Shown here piece by piece: positions 7,757 through 16,369 of a stretch of DNA of 64,000 nucleotides (position 1 is the stretch's first letter; each line of letters opens with the position of its first letter). This DNA is from Flavisphingomonas formosensis. Its GTDB lineage: Bacteria > Pseudomonadota > Alphaproteobacteria > Sphingomonadales > Sphingomonadaceae. Made by a program: the position numbers and the translations under genes. The notes beneath the pieces were generated by a model that worked only from the letters and a program-made list of their open reading frames with translations, ran no database searches and was not told where the DNA came from. The stretch covers positions 186,001-250,000 of the forward strand of contig NZ_WRPK01000001.1 of assembly GCF_009755815.1 (NCBI RefSeq). Direction: 5' to 3'.

Positions 7757-8760
7757 GCCCAGGGATCCACCATCAGCTTGCAGTGCGAACTGCCCTTGCG
7801 CAGCCCCTCGAACGCCGCCGGCAGCGCATCGAGCGAGACGGTGCCGGTCGCCATAGCCCGCGCCTCGACCGCGCCTCGGTCGAGCGTGCGCGCGGCCTCC
7901 TCGAACTCCGCGGGCGCATAGACCACCGCGAAGCGCAGGATGACCTCCTTGAACAAGGCGAGGCTCGGCATGATCGTGTCGGGCTGCATGCACAGGCTCA
8001 GCACCACCACCGTGCCGCGATAGCGCACGAGCCCGATCGCCTCGCCGAGCAGGCCGGGGCGGCCGACGCATTCGAACACTACGTCGGGCGGCCCGCCCAG
8101 CGCAGCGAGCGCGGCCTCCGCCCGATCGGCGGCGGGATCGAGGAAGGCGGAGGCGCCGAGCGTCATCGCCAGCGTTTCGCCGCGCCGGGAGTGCGCGGCG
8201 ACGGCGATCCGCCGCGCGCCCGCCTGCCGCGCCCAGAAGACCGCGCCGAGGCCGACCGGGCCGGCGCCCAGCACCAGCACGCGCGTGTCCGAGCCGATCT
8301 CGGCCTGGTTGGCGCCGTGCAGGCTGCAGGCCAGCGGCTCGATCAGCGCGCCGTCGGTCATCGACAGCGTCTGCGGCAGAGCCCTGCAGATGCGCTCGGG
8401 CACGCGCGTATATTCGCCGAAGCCACCATCGAGCCCGCGCATCTCCGCGCAGATCAGCGGAGCGCCCGCGCGGCAGGCGTCGCAATCGCCGCAGCCATAG
8501 ACCGAGATGGCGGTGATCCGCTCGCCCACCCGGAAGCGCTCGACACCGCGGCCGATCGCGGCGACCTCGCCGGCCAGCTCATGGCCCGCCACGGTGCCGA
8601 TCGGATAGCTCGCCTCATGGCTCTCGGTCATGTGCAGGTCCGTCCCGCACACGCCGCAGCGGCCGACCTTGATGATCAGTTCGCCGTCGCCGGGCTCGGG
8701 ATCGGGAAGCGTCTCGATCGCAAGGGGCTTTCCCGCGCCTTTGAACACCGCCGCGCGCAT
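7753..8760 (-). CDS. Zinc-dependent alcohol dehydrogenase (MDR family)
   Basis: Protein of 335 residues. Catalytic zinc residues appear as Cys38 (CGVCGTDLH) and His60-Glu61 (GHE). A structural zinc lobe is intact: Cys90, 93, 96 and 104 in YGCGDCDACRAGAPLIC. LVLGAGPVGLGAVFWARQ is the NAD-binding turn. Start at 8760 has a GGAGAG ribosome site. It is the first gene of the minus-strand unit and faces the DUF1214 gene across a 165-bp intergenic region. It would oxidise a primary or secondary alcohol, perhaps a P450 product. Confidence 0.93.
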   Translation of the reverse strand: MRAAVFKGAGKPLAIETLPDPEPGDGELIIKVGRCGVCGTDLHMTESHEASYPIGTVAGHELAGEVAAIGRGVERFRVGERITAISVYGCGDCDACRAGAPLICAEMRGLDGGFGEYTRVPERICRALPQTLSMTDGALIEPLACSLHGANQAEIGSDTRVLVLGAGPVGLGAVFWARQAGARRIAVAAHSRRGETLAMTLGASAFLDPAADRAEAALAALGGPPDVVFECVGRPGLLGEAIGLVRYRGTVVVLSLCMQPDTIMPSLALFKEVILRFAVVYAPAEFEEAARTLDRGAVEARAMATGTVSLDALPAAFEGLRKGSSHCKLMVDPWA

Positions 8761-8925
8761 CGACTCTCCAGTTTTGCTTATAGGACGGCACGTTCGCACA
8801 GGATTCCGGCCCGAACAAGCAAAGCGAATCCCGGTTTCGTTGTGCCGAAACGCCTATATTGCGGATTACAAGGCCAGGGGCCTTTGGTACGATCCGATCC
8901 GTAGAGAAGAGAAGGAGAGACGGCC
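8761..8925. promoter_or_regulatory. Divergent promoter region with two palindromes
   Basis: This 165-bp region separates two divergent catabolic units. It contains GTTTCG-TTGTGC-CGAAAC (8834-8851) and AAGGCC-AGG-GGCCTT (8870-8884), both perfect inverted repeats of the size bound by dimeric regulators. A single regulator, for example the MarR protein encoded at the end of the left unit, could control both sides. The palindromes are visible; the regulator assignment is inference. Confidence 0.4.
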
Positions 8926-10143
8926 ATGATCGACGCGCTGGACCGCAGCCGCACCGCGTCCGCATCCGGATGGCACGGCCTTCTCGACAGGCTGCGTCAG
9001 GGCAGCGAGCTGGCCGCCCTGCTCGAGCATCCGTCCGATCCGCAGATGCGCGCCGAGCTCGAAAAGCTCATGCTGATGACGCTCTCGCAAGGCTATCCGA
9101 TGATCTTCCATTCGGATCCCGACCATCCCGATCTGGTGCCCTTCCTCAACGCCACCTTCAACTCGATGGGCCCCAATCCGGACAATGTGTACCTGATCTC
9201 GGCGATCCGCGGCGAGGGCGTCTACCGGCTGCACGGCAATCGCGGCAGCGTGCATTTCTGCGTCGTCACTATCGGCGCGTCGGCGGGCACCGGCCGCGGC
9301 ATCTGGATGGAGGATTCGCCCGGCGCCTGCGTCGGCCAGACCGATCTCGACGCGATCGAATGCGGCCCTGACGGATCGTTCGAGATCCTGATCAGCCGCG
9401 AGCGGCCCGACGGCTATCGCGGCAACTGGCTCGCGCTCGATCCGCGTGCCGACCATCTGCTGGTGCGCCAGGTCTCCTACGACTGGGACAATGAGGAGGA
9501 TGCCTTCGTCGCGCTCGACCGCGTCGACAAGCCGATTGGCCTGCCCTTCATGACGAAGGAGAAGATCGAGGACAATATGCGCCTGATCGGCAATTTCGTG
9601 CTGAACGGCGCCAAATACTGGCTCGACTTCATGAACACGCTGCGCAACGAGGCGCCGCGCAACACGCTGAAGATCACCCACAACTGGGATTCGGGCGGCC
9701 TAGGCAGCCAGGTCTATATCGACGGCTTCTGGGAGATCGCCGAGGACGAGGCGCTGCTGATCGAGACCGAGCTGCCCGAGACGGCACGCTACTGGAATTT
9801 CCAGCTCGCCGATGCGCTGTTCTGCGGCATCGATCTCACCAACCGGCAGAGCAGCATCAACGGCAAGCAGGCGCATGTCGACGAGGACGGCAAGTTCCGC
9901 GCGGTGATCTCCGCGCGTGATCCCGGCATCGCCAACTGGCTCGATACCGGCGGCTTCCCGCAGGGCTGCGTCGTCGGCCGCTGGCTGGAGGCAAGCTCCT
10001 CGCCGACGCCCGCGATGCGCAAAGTGAAGCGCGCCGAGCTCGACGCGCTGCTTCCCGCCGGCACACCGCGCGTGACGCCTGACGAGCGCCAGGCGGCGAT
10101 GCGCCGCCGCCGCGCCGCCGTGCAGCGGCATAGGCGGTGGTGA
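8926..10143 (+). CDS. DUF1214 domain-containing protein
   Basis: Protein of 405 residues with a strong GAAGGAGAG ribosome site before ATG 8926. The C-terminal third carries the DUF1214 signature (ARYWNFQLADALFCG, then DPGIANWLDTGG and a downstream GRW). The N-terminal part has no motif I recognise. No signal peptide is seen, unlike many secreted DUF1254/DUF1214 proteins, so it is probably cytoplasmic. It opens a plus-strand unit with an SDR, a class II aldolase and a GMC oxidoreductase. Its function is not established for the family; the context suggests a role in breakdown of the same compound. Confidence 0.75.
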   Translation: MIDALDRSRTASASGWHGLLDRLRQGSELAALLEHPSDPQMRAELEKLMLMTLSQGYPMIFHSDPDHPDLVPFLNATFNSMGPNPDNVYLISAIRGEGVYRLHGNRGSVHFCVVTIGASAGTGRGIWMEDSPGACVGQTDLDAIECGPDGSFEILISRERPDGYRGNWLALDPRADHLLVRQVSYDWDNEEDAFVALDRVDKPIGLPFMTKEKIEDNMRLIGNFVLNGAKYWLDFMNTLRNEAPRNTLKITHNWDSGGLGSQVYIDGFWEIAEDEALLIETELPETARYWNFQLADALFCGIDLTNRQSSINGKQAHVDEDGKFRAVISARDPGIANWLDTGGFPQGCVVGRWLEASSSPTPAMRKVKRAELDALLPAGTPRVTPDERQAAMRRRRAAVQRHRRW

Positions 10144-10166
10144 TGTAAGATGGCCTATACCCCGAC

Positions 10167-10263
10167 CCGTTCGGGCTGAGCTTGTCGAAGCCCTCCCTTC
10201 TTCTTTCGTTGGGTGAAAAGCGAAGAAGGAAGGAAAGGGCTTCGACAAGCTCAGCCCAAGCGG
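10167..10263. repeat. Interspersed inverted repeat, family A
   Basis: Arms CCGTTCGGGCTGAGCTTG.. and ..AAGCTCAGCCCAAGCGG surround a polypyrimidine/polypurine spacer (CTTCTTT..AGAAGGAAGG). Same family as 1570, 35280, 41802 and 51097. It splits the DUF1214 gene from the rest of its presumed operon and would form a hairpin in the mRNA, perhaps affecting relative expression. Confidence 0.85.
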
Positions 10264-10300
10264 AAGTGGGGCAAACCCCAATCCACAGGAGAGGAAACCC

Positions 10301-10621
10301 ATGCCCACCTATCGCTACCTGATGTTCACCAACGCCGCCGAGGGCAAGGATGCCGAGTTCAACGACTGGTATGACAGCATCCATATCCCCGACATCATGG
10401 CGGTCGATGGCTTCAAGAGCTTCCAGCGCTTCAAGGTGATCGATTCCCCGCATACGCCGGGCCGTACCCATAATTACGCCGCGCTCTACGAGCTGGAGGG
10501 CAGCGATCCCAATGCAGTGCTCGACCGCCTCGTCGCCAGCTTCACCGAAGGGCGAATGCGGATGAGCGACACGATCGATCTCGCCACCGGCAAGCCGGTG
10601 CTGCTCGAATCCTTCGACTGA
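10301..10621 (+). CDS. Small dimeric alpha/beta-barrel (EthD-like) protein
   Basis: Protein of 106 residues preceded by AGGAGAGGA. The pattern FNDWYDSIHIPDIMAVDGFK, followed by FQRFKV and a second beta-alpha-beta unit (NYAALYELEG), is that of the dimeric ferredoxin-like barrel superfamily that includes EthD and related small proteins. Some members bind or isomerise hydrophobic catabolic intermediates. It lies between the DUF1214 gene and an SDR, 13 bp before the latter. A helper or small enzyme of the pathway is inferred; the exact family is uncertain. Confidence 0.7.
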   Translation: MPTYRYLMFTNAAEGKDAEFNDWYDSIHIPDIMAVDGFKSFQRFKVIDSPHTPGRTHNYAALYELEGSDPNAVLDRLVASFTEGRMRMSDTIDLATGKPVLLESFD

Positions 10622-10634
10622 CGGGCGGGGCGGC

Positions 10635-11489
10635 ATGGCGAGGCTCGCAGACAAGGCGGCGCTGGTCACCGGCGCCAAGCTCACCCCGGACGGCCCCAAT
10701 ATCGGCGGCGCCACCGCGCTCGTCATGGCGCGGGAGGGCGCGCGCGTCCTCGTCGCCGATCCCGATCTTGCCGGGGCGCGGGCGTTGGCCGAGACGATCC
10801 GTGCGGGCGGGGGCGCGGCCGAGGCGGCCGGGATGGACTTCGCCGACCACGCCTCGCTGGAGGCGGCGGTCGAGGCGACCGTCGCCGCCTTCGGCCGGAT
10901 CGACATCCTCTCGAACAACGCGATGGTGCTGTTCACCGAGGATTATGAGGCGCTGGACTGCTCGCCGGCGGCGTTCGACGGCAGCCTCAGCCTCAACGCC
11001 ACCGGCTATTTCGTACTGTGCCGCGCCGCGATCCGGCACATGATCGGGCAGGGCGGCGGATCGATCGTCAACGTCTCGTCCAACGCCTCGATCGCGGGCG
11101 ATGCCGGGCGCATCGGCTATGCGGCGTGCAAGGCGGCGATCAACAGCCTCACCCAGTCGATCGCCACCCAATATGGCAAGCGCGGCATCCGCTGCAACGC
11201 GATCCTGCCGGGCCTGATCCTCTCGCCCAGCGCCCGCGCCGCGATGGACGACCGCGGCCGCGCGCTGTTCCTGCGCCATGTACTGACGCCGCAGCTCGGC
11301 GTGCCGGAGAATGTCGCGAACACCGCGTTGTTCCTGGCGTCGGACGAGGCGGCCTATATCACCGGCCAGCTGATCTGCGTTGACGGCGGCCAGCTCGCCC
11401 ACCATCCTTCCTGGGCGGATCAGGTGGCGACGCCGGTGGGCTCGCTCGGCAGCACGGATCATCCGCCGCAGCTCGAAAGGATCGCATGA
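10635..11489 (+). CDS. Short-chain dehydrogenase/reductase (SDR)
   Basis: SDR of 284 residues. The glycine-rich loop is extended and atypical (VTGAKLTPDGPNIGGATA, about 12-29). The rest is classical: SNNAM for NNAG, VNVSSNASIAG with the catalytic Ser, and GYAACKAAINS with Tyr and Lys; C-terminal GQLICVDGG followed by an extra tail of about 30 residues. The stop overlaps the aldolase start by four bases (ATGA). The longer cofactor loop may alter coenzyme choice. Confidence 0.9.
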   Translation: MARLADKAALVTGAKLTPDGPNIGGATALVMAREGARVLVADPDLAGARALAETIRAGGGAAEAAGMDFADHASLEAAVEATVAAFGRIDILSNNAMVLFTEDYEALDCSPAAFDGSLSLNATGYFVLCRAAIRHMIGQGGGSIVNVSSNASIAGDAGRIGYAACKAAINSLTQSIATQYGKRGIRCNAILPGLILSPSARAAMDDRGRALFLRHVLTPQLGVPENVANTALFLASDEAAYITGQLICVDGGQLAHHPSWADQVATPVGSLGSTDHPPQLERIA

Positions 11490-12307
11490 CGGCCACCCTC
11501 ATCGATCGCAGCGCGCCGCGCGGCATCGCGGCGATGGTGCCGACGATCTGGCCGGTCGGACGCACCCTGCCGCCGCCGCGCGAGTCGATCGAGGAGGAGC
11601 GGCTCTACCGCAAGCAGCGGCTGGCCGGCGCGCTGCGCATCTTCGCGCGCTTCGGCTTCGACATGGGCGGGGCGGGCCATATCACGGTGCGTGATCCGGG
11701 CGATCCCGACCGCTTCTGGGTGAACCCCTATACCGTCGCCTTCGGCCATGTCCGCGTGTCGGACCTGCTGCTCGTCGATCATGAGGGCAAGGTGGTCGAG
11801 GGCGAGGGCCGGCTGAACCGCGCGGCCTTCGCCATCCATGCGCGGCTGCATGCGGCGCGGCCGGACGTGCTCGCCGCGGCCCATTCGCATTCGATCCACG
11901 GCAAGACCTGGTCGACGCTCGGCCGCGCGCTCGATGCGCTGACCCAGGACAGCTGCGCCTTCTACCAGGACCATGCGGTCTATGCCGATTTCTCGGGCGT
12001 CGTGACCGCGACCGAGGAGGGCGACCGCATCGCCGCGGCGCTCGGCACCGGCAAGGCGGTGATCCTCCAGAATCACGGCATCTTCACCGTCGGCGGATCG
12101 ATCGAGAGCGCGGTGTGGCGCTATATCGGCCTCGAAAATGCCTGCCAGGTGCAGCTTGCCGCCGAGGCCGCGGGCAAGCCGATCCCGGTTCCCCATGAGG
12201 TCGCTGTGAAGGCGCGCGGCCAGGTCGGTTCGGAAATCAGTGGCATATACGGCTTCAAGCCCTATTGGGACATGGTGGTGCGCGACGAGCCCGACCTGTT
12301 CGATTGA
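11486..12307 (+). CDS. Class II aldolase/adducin-family protein
   Basis: Protein of 273 residues of the fuculose-phosphate aldolase/adducin fold. The metal-binding histidines are visible in AAAHSHSIHGK and in ILQNHGIFTVGG, and GAGHITVRDPG is the N-terminal anion-binding segment. Translationally coupled to the upstream SDR. Family members cleave or form carbon-carbon bonds, or decarboxylate, through an enediolate; many sphingomonad copies sit with SDRs and are uncharacterised. A retro-aldol or related lyase step in the pathway is plausible but unproven. Confidence 0.88.
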   Translation: MTATLIDRSAPRGIAAMVPTIWPVGRTLPPPRESIEEERLYRKQRLAGALRIFARFGFDMGGAGHITVRDPGDPDRFWVNPYTVAFGHVRVSDLLLVDHEGKVVEGEGRLNRAAFAIHARLHAARPDVLAAAHSHSIHGKTWSTLGRALDALTQDSCAFYQDHAVYADFSGVVTATEEGDRIAAALGTGKAVILQNHGIFTVGGSIESAVWRYIGLENACQVQLAAEAAGKPIPVPHEVAVKARGQVGSEISGIYGFKPYWDMVVRDEPDLFD

Positions 12308-12314
12308 GAGCGTT

Positions 12315-13922
12315 TTGACCAGCCAGGATAGTTTCGATTTCATCGTCGTCGGCGGGGGGACGGCGGGCTGCGTGCTCGCCGCGCGCCTCTCCGAGGATCC
12401 CGCCGCGCGCGTGCTGCTGGTCGAGGCGGGCTCGCGCGATCGCTCGCCGCTGCTCGCCGTGCCTGGCGCCGCGCTCAAGGTCGCCTATGATCCGAAGCTG
12501 AGCTGGGGCTATATGACCGAGCCGCAGCCGGTGATGGAGAATCGCCGCTTTTCGCTCACCCAGGCGCGCGTGCTGGGCGGCGGCAGCTCGATCAACGGCA
12601 TGGTCTACACGCGCGGTGCGCGGGCGGACTATGACGCCTGGGCCGCGACCGGCTGCTCCGGCTGGGGTTATGACGAGGTGCTGCCCTGGTTCCGCCGTTC
12701 ACAGGCGAGCGATCGCGGCGCCGGGCCCTGGCATGGCGGCGACGGGCCGGTGCGCACGGTGCGCGGCACATCGCCGCTGCCGGTGGTCGATCGCGTGCTC
12801 GACGCGCTGGCCGCCGCTGGCTTTCCGCGCATCGACGATCTCAACGTGCCGGAGCCCGACGGCTTCGGCAATTTCGACTGGAATATCGACGACGGCCGCC
12901 GGGCGAGCACCGCCGCGGCCTATCTGCGGCCCGCGCTGAAGCGTCCCAATCTCAGCCTGATCTGCGACGCCACCGTCTCGAAGATCCTGGTCGAGGGCGG
13001 CCGTGCGGCGGGTGTCGAGCTGCTCGCCGGCGGCGCTCGGCGCACGATCCGCTGCGGACGCGAGGTAGCGCTGACCTCCGGCGCGATCGGCAGCGCGCGG
13101 CTGCTGCTGCTCTCCGGCATCGGCCCGGCCGATGCGCTGCATGGGCTCGGCATCGATGTGGTGCTGGATCAGCCGCATGTCGGCGCGCATCTGCAGAACC
13201 ACGTCGCCTACAAGCTGGAGTTCGGCATCCGCGAGCCGATCAGCGCCTATCGCTATACCAAGCCGTGGACGGGCATGGTCGAGGGGCTGCGCTACCTGTT
13301 CGGGCGCCGCGGCTTCCTGTCCAACGGCGCTTCGGCGGCCGGCGGCTTCTACCGCAGCGATGCCTCGCTGCCCGAGCCGGACATGCAGATGTTCTTCGTC
13401 CCAGCGCTGATCGGCGGCGGCGAGGGCGCGTTCGGCAAGCTGCCGCGGCGCGACGGCTTCTCGATGATGATCAACCAGGGCCGGCCGTGGAGCCGCGGCA
13501 GCGTCACTCTGCGCTCTTCCGATCCGGCGGAGGCGCCGGCGATCGATCCGCGTTATCTCAGCGACCCGCGCGACCTCGGCGCGCTCGCCTCGGGCGCGGA
13601 GCGGCTGCGGGAGATCGCGAACGTGCCCGCACTCTCGAAGCTGATCGACGCGCTGATCGTGCCCGGCCCCCAGGTGCGCAGCCGCCAGGCGCTGGCCGAC
13701 GACATCCGCCGCCATGCCGACAATTATTACCATGTCTCCGGCACCTGCCGCATGGCCCCCTCGGCGGCCGAGGGCGTGACCGACCCCGCGCTCTGCGTCC
13801 ACGGCATCGCAGGGCTCCGCGTCGCCGATGCCTCGATCATGCCGAACCTCGTCAATGGCAACACCAACGCCACGGTGATGATGATCGCGGAACGCGCGGC
13901 CGCGATGATGCGGGGGAAGTAA
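12315..13922 (+). CDS. GMC-family FAD oxidoreductase (choline/alcohol dehydrogenase type)
   Basis: Protein of 535 residues if translation begins at TTG 12315, seven bases after the aldolase stop and just behind GAGAG; a longer frame upstream overlaps the aldolase and is not needed. FAD-binding FIVVGGGTAGCVLAARLSED near residue 7, GMC signature 1 (VLGGGSSINGMVYTRGA), signature 2 (TSGAIGSARLLLLSGIGP), the catalytic His473 in NYYHVSGTCRM and the NGNTN segment at 514-518 are all present. Such enzymes oxidise primary alcohols to aldehydes. It ends the plus-strand unit and could feed the aldehyde dehydrogenase at 14750. Confidence 0.93.
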   Translation: MTSQDSFDFIVVGGGTAGCVLAARLSEDPAARVLLVEAGSRDRSPLLAVPGAALKVAYDPKLSWGYMTEPQPVMENRRFSLTQARVLGGGSSINGMVYTRGARADYDAWAATGCSGWGYDEVLPWFRRSQASDRGAGPWHGGDGPVRTVRGTSPLPVVDRVLDALAAAGFPRIDDLNVPEPDGFGNFDWNIDDGRRASTAAAYLRPALKRPNLSLICDATVSKILVEGGRAAGVELLAGGARRTIRCGREVALTSGAIGSARLLLLSGIGPADALHGLGIDVVLDQPHVGAHLQNHVAYKLEFGIREPISAYRYTKPWTGMVEGLRYLFGRRGFLSNGASAAGGFYRSDASLPEPDMQMFFVPALIGGGEGAFGKLPRRDGFSMMINQGRPWSRGSVTLRSSDPAEAPAIDPRYLSDPRDLGALASGAERLREIANVPALSKLIDALIVPGPQVRSRQALADDIRRHADNYYHVSGTCRMAPSAAEGVTDPALCVHGIAGLRVADASIMPNLVNGNTNATVMMIAERAAAMMRGK

Positions 13923-13942
13923 GAGCTCCTTTCCCCCGTCGA

Positions 13943-14244
13943 TCAATGGCCGAAATGCCGCTCCACATCGTGACGGCCGTGCAGAATGGCGATGATCTCG
14001 ATGCGATCGCCGACATAGCGGAAGAAGATGACATAGCCCTGATGCGGCGTGCTGCGGATCTCGTCCCCCAGTTCGGGGCGCGGCGTTCCGAGCAGGCCGG
14101 CAGGGCCGCCAGCCTCATGCACCGTTCGCGGAGTTTCCCTACGAACGCAGCACCGATCGCAAGGCTGCCGCTCTCCTGCGTCACATAACGAAGTATATCG
14201 GCCAGATCGTCCTGCGCGGAGAGGAGATAGACGAGCCGACGCAC
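13943..14244 (-). pseudogene. parE: ParE/RelE-family toxin gene with an internal frameshift
   Basis: GTG 14244 directly follows the ParD stop. The first part reads VRRLVYLLSAQDDLADILRY and continues to LRERCMRLAALP, a normal ParE N-terminus. The second half of the toxin (GLLGTPRPELGDEIRS, then HQGYVIFFRYVGDRIEI and LHGRHDVERHF) is encoded in a different frame. The switch occurs near 14096-14101 (CTGCCGGCC); one extra G there would join both halves into a normal toxin of about 100 residues. Without it the first frame runs on as nonsense into the GMC gene. Either a true inactivating deletion or a sequencing error. Confidence 0.82.
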
Positions 14245-14490
14245 TCAGAAGCCTTGGGCGGCCAGTTTCTCCATCTCCCTGGCCAGATGGTCGGCAACCT
14301 CGTCGTCCGTTCGCTCGCCGCCGCGCGCGATCGATGCGTTCAGCGTTTCCCGCAGCGCATCCAGCTTGGCTTCGCGTTCCTCGACGAGCCGCAAACCTTC
14401 CCGCATCACCTCGCTCGCCGAGCCATAGCGGCCGGTCCTGACGATCCCGGCCACGAAATCCTCCCAACGTTTTCCGATCGATACGTTCAT
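14245..14490 (-). CDS. parD: ParD-family antitoxin
   Basis: Protein of 81 residues with a ribbon-helix-helix N-terminus (MNVSIGKRWEDFVAGIV, then GSASEVMREGLRLVEEREAK) and a charged flexible C-terminus that binds toxin. GGGAGG precedes the ATG. The stop is immediately followed by the GTG of the toxin gene, the usual antitoxin-first order. It would autoregulate the operon and neutralise ParE. Because the toxin frame is broken here, it may now be a solitary antitoxin. Confidence 0.9.
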   Translation of the reverse strand: MNVSIGKRWEDFVAGIVRTGRYGSASEVMREGLRLVEEREAKLDALRETLNASIARGGERTDDEVADHLAREMEKLAAQGF

Positions 14491-14749
14491 GGCCGCCTCC
14501 CGATTCAGCACATCGATAACAGCTATTGTGCATTTATTGTTATTGCCCGGGGTTGTGAAGGGCGGAGCCAGAAAATCGGGCTCGCCGGCCCCCCTCCGGA
14601 TGAAGGAGGCCCCGACTACGCAGCAAAATGCAAAGCGCCGCGGCACAAGCTGCGTCCCCTCGCCGCCGGGCGTCCGCGAACCTATTGCCCGGGAGCATGG
14701 CTTTCCCGCGCGTCGGGAGGCGCGGTTCATCGATTCTGGAGCGATCGGC

Positions 14750-16240
14750 ATGGCATCCCTCAATCCCGAAACCCGGCTGTTCATCGACGGCAAGCTGGTC
14801 GAGGCCGAAGGCGGCAAGACCTATGAGGTGATCGACCCGGTGACCGAGGAGGTGGCCGGCGTCGCGGCCGATGCCAGCGTCGGCGACGCCGAGAAGGCGA
14901 TCGCCGCCGCGCGCCGCGCCTTCGACGAGACCGACTGGGCGACCGACACCGCGCTGCGCCTCAAGGTGCTGCGCCAGCTGCGCGACGGTATCCACGCGGT
15001 GCGCGAGGAATGGCGTCAGCAGGTGATGGCCGAGAGCGGCTGCACGATCGGCGTCACCTACGGGCCGATGCTCGACGGGCCGATTGCGAGCATCGACTAT
15101 GCGATCGAGCTGCTCGAGACGTACCAGTTCGAGCATGAGATAGACGATCTCGGCAGCATGGGCGGCCCGACCCGCCGGCTTGTGGTGAAGGAGGCCGCGG
15201 GCGTCGTCGCGGCGATCACGCCGTGGAACGTGCCCGTCCAGATCAACATCGCCAAGGTGATCCCCGCGCTCGCCGCGGGCTGCACGGTGATCCTGAAGCC
15301 CGCGCCCGAGACGCCCTGGTCCGCCTCGATCCTCGGCCGCGTCGCCGCGGCGTGCCCGGATCTGCCGGCGGGCGTGTTCAACGTGCTGACCTCGGCCGAC
15401 AAGCGCGCGGTGGGCGAGCTGCTGACCGGCGATCCGCGGGTCGACGTCGTCTCCTTCACCGGCTCGACCGGCGTCGGCCGGCGGATCATGGAAAATGCCG
15501 CGCAGACGATCAAGAAGGTGTTCCTGGAGCTCGGCGGCAAATCCGCGCTGATCATCCTCGACGATGCGGACTTTACGCAGGCGCTGCAGAATGCGGCGGT
15601 GGTCTGCTACCATAGCGGCCAGGGCTGCGCGATCACCTCGCGCCTGCTGCTGCCGCGCTCGCGCTACGAGGAGGCGCTGGCCATCCTCGAGCCGATGTTC
15701 ACCCATTTCCCCTATGGCGACCCCACCGATCCCACCCAGATCATGGGCCCGCAGGTGAGCGCCGTGCAGCGCGACCGGGTGCTCGGCTATATCGAGAAGG
15801 GCAAGGCCGAGGGCGCGCGCGTGGTGGCCGGCGGCGGGCGTCCGCCGCACCTGCCCAAGGGCTATTATGTCCAGCCGACCCTGTTTGCCGACGTCACCAA
15901 CGACATGACGATCGCGCAGGAGGAGATTTTCGGCCCGGTGCTCGTCGCCATCCCGTTCGAGGATGACGAGGATGCGATCCGCATCGCCAATGATTCCATC
16001 TACGGCCTGTCGGGCGCGGTGATCTCCGCCTCGCCGGCGCGCGCGATGAAGGTGGCGCGGCGCATCCGCACCGGCACGTTCAACGTCAACGGCGCCAACT
16101 TCTTCGCGCCCAACGCGCCGTTCGGCGGCTACAAGCAGTCGGGCGTCGGGCGCGAGATGGGGGTCGAGGGCTTCGAGGAATATCTCGAGACCAAGACGAT
16201 CGCGGTGCCGGCGGACATGGATCTGGCGGCGCTGGCCTGA
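14750..16240 (+). CDS. Aldehyde dehydrogenase (NAD-dependent)
   Basis: Protein of 496 residues starting MASLNPETRLFIDG. Motifs: ITPWNVPVQINIAK, KPAPETPWSA, cofactor loop FTGSTGVGRRI, general base Glu260 in LELGGKSAL, nucleophile Cys293 in SGQGCAITSR, and EEIFGPVL. It oxidises an aldehyde to the acid using NAD(P). The sequence is clearly paralogous to the enzyme at 45047-46504 (shared TSADK, VDV.SFTGSTGVGRRI, LPRSRYEE, FGGYKQSG). It lies alone on the plus strand behind the toxin-antitoxin module and may act on the GMC oxidoreductase product. Confidence 0.95.
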   Translation: MASLNPETRLFIDGKLVEAEGGKTYEVIDPVTEEVAGVAADASVGDAEKAIAAARRAFDETDWATDTALRLKVLRQLRDGIHAVREEWRQQVMAESGCTIGVTYGPMLDGPIASIDYAIELLETYQFEHEIDDLGSMGGPTRRLVVKEAAGVVAAITPWNVPVQINIAKVIPALAAGCTVILKPAPETPWSASILGRVAAACPDLPAGVFNVLTSADKRAVGELLTGDPRVDVVSFTGSTGVGRRIMENAAQTIKKVFLELGGKSALIILDDADFTQALQNAAVVCYHSGQGCAITSRLLLPRSRYEEALAILEPMFTHFPYGDPTDPTQIMGPQVSAVQRDRVLGYIEKGKAEGARVVAGGGRPPHLPKGYYVQPTLFADVTNDMTIAQEEIFGPVLVAIPFEDDEDAIRIANDSIYGLSGAVISASPARAMKVARRIRTGTFNVNGANFFAPNAPFGGYKQSGVGREMGVEGFEEYLETKTIAVPADMDLAALA

Positions 16241-16255
16241 TCCGGGGACCATGGG

Positions 16256-16320
16256 CCGCAGCGGTGCCGATAGGACGCGACGCTGCGGCGAATGGATCCT
16301 GACTTTCGTCAGGATGACGA
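16256..16320. repeat. 65-bp interspersed repeat, family C
   Basis: CCGCAGCGGTGCCGATAGG.. through GGATCCTGACTTTCGTCAGG. An almost identical copy is at 39515-39579, and a related composite is at 46541-46672. It contains the perfect hairpin TCCTGA-CTTTCG-TCAGGA. It lies between the aldehyde dehydrogenase and the next gene. Confidence 0.8.
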
Positions 16321-16369
16321 GAGGATCGCCCCGCTTGATCGAAGACAGCGGCGGGTGCAAATTGCGCGG

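Noticed and set aside
5768-7921. Long plus-strand open frame (over 700 codons) opposite SDR and sulfotransferase genes
   Set aside because: It spans several genuine minus-strand genes with clear motifs and their own ribosome sites. The frame has no domain and no start signal.
12240-12314. Upstream in-frame extension of the GMC oxidoreductase
   Set aside because: It overlaps the aldolase coding sequence and adds no family residues; TTG 12315 behind GAGAG puts the FAD loop at the usual distance from the N-terminus.
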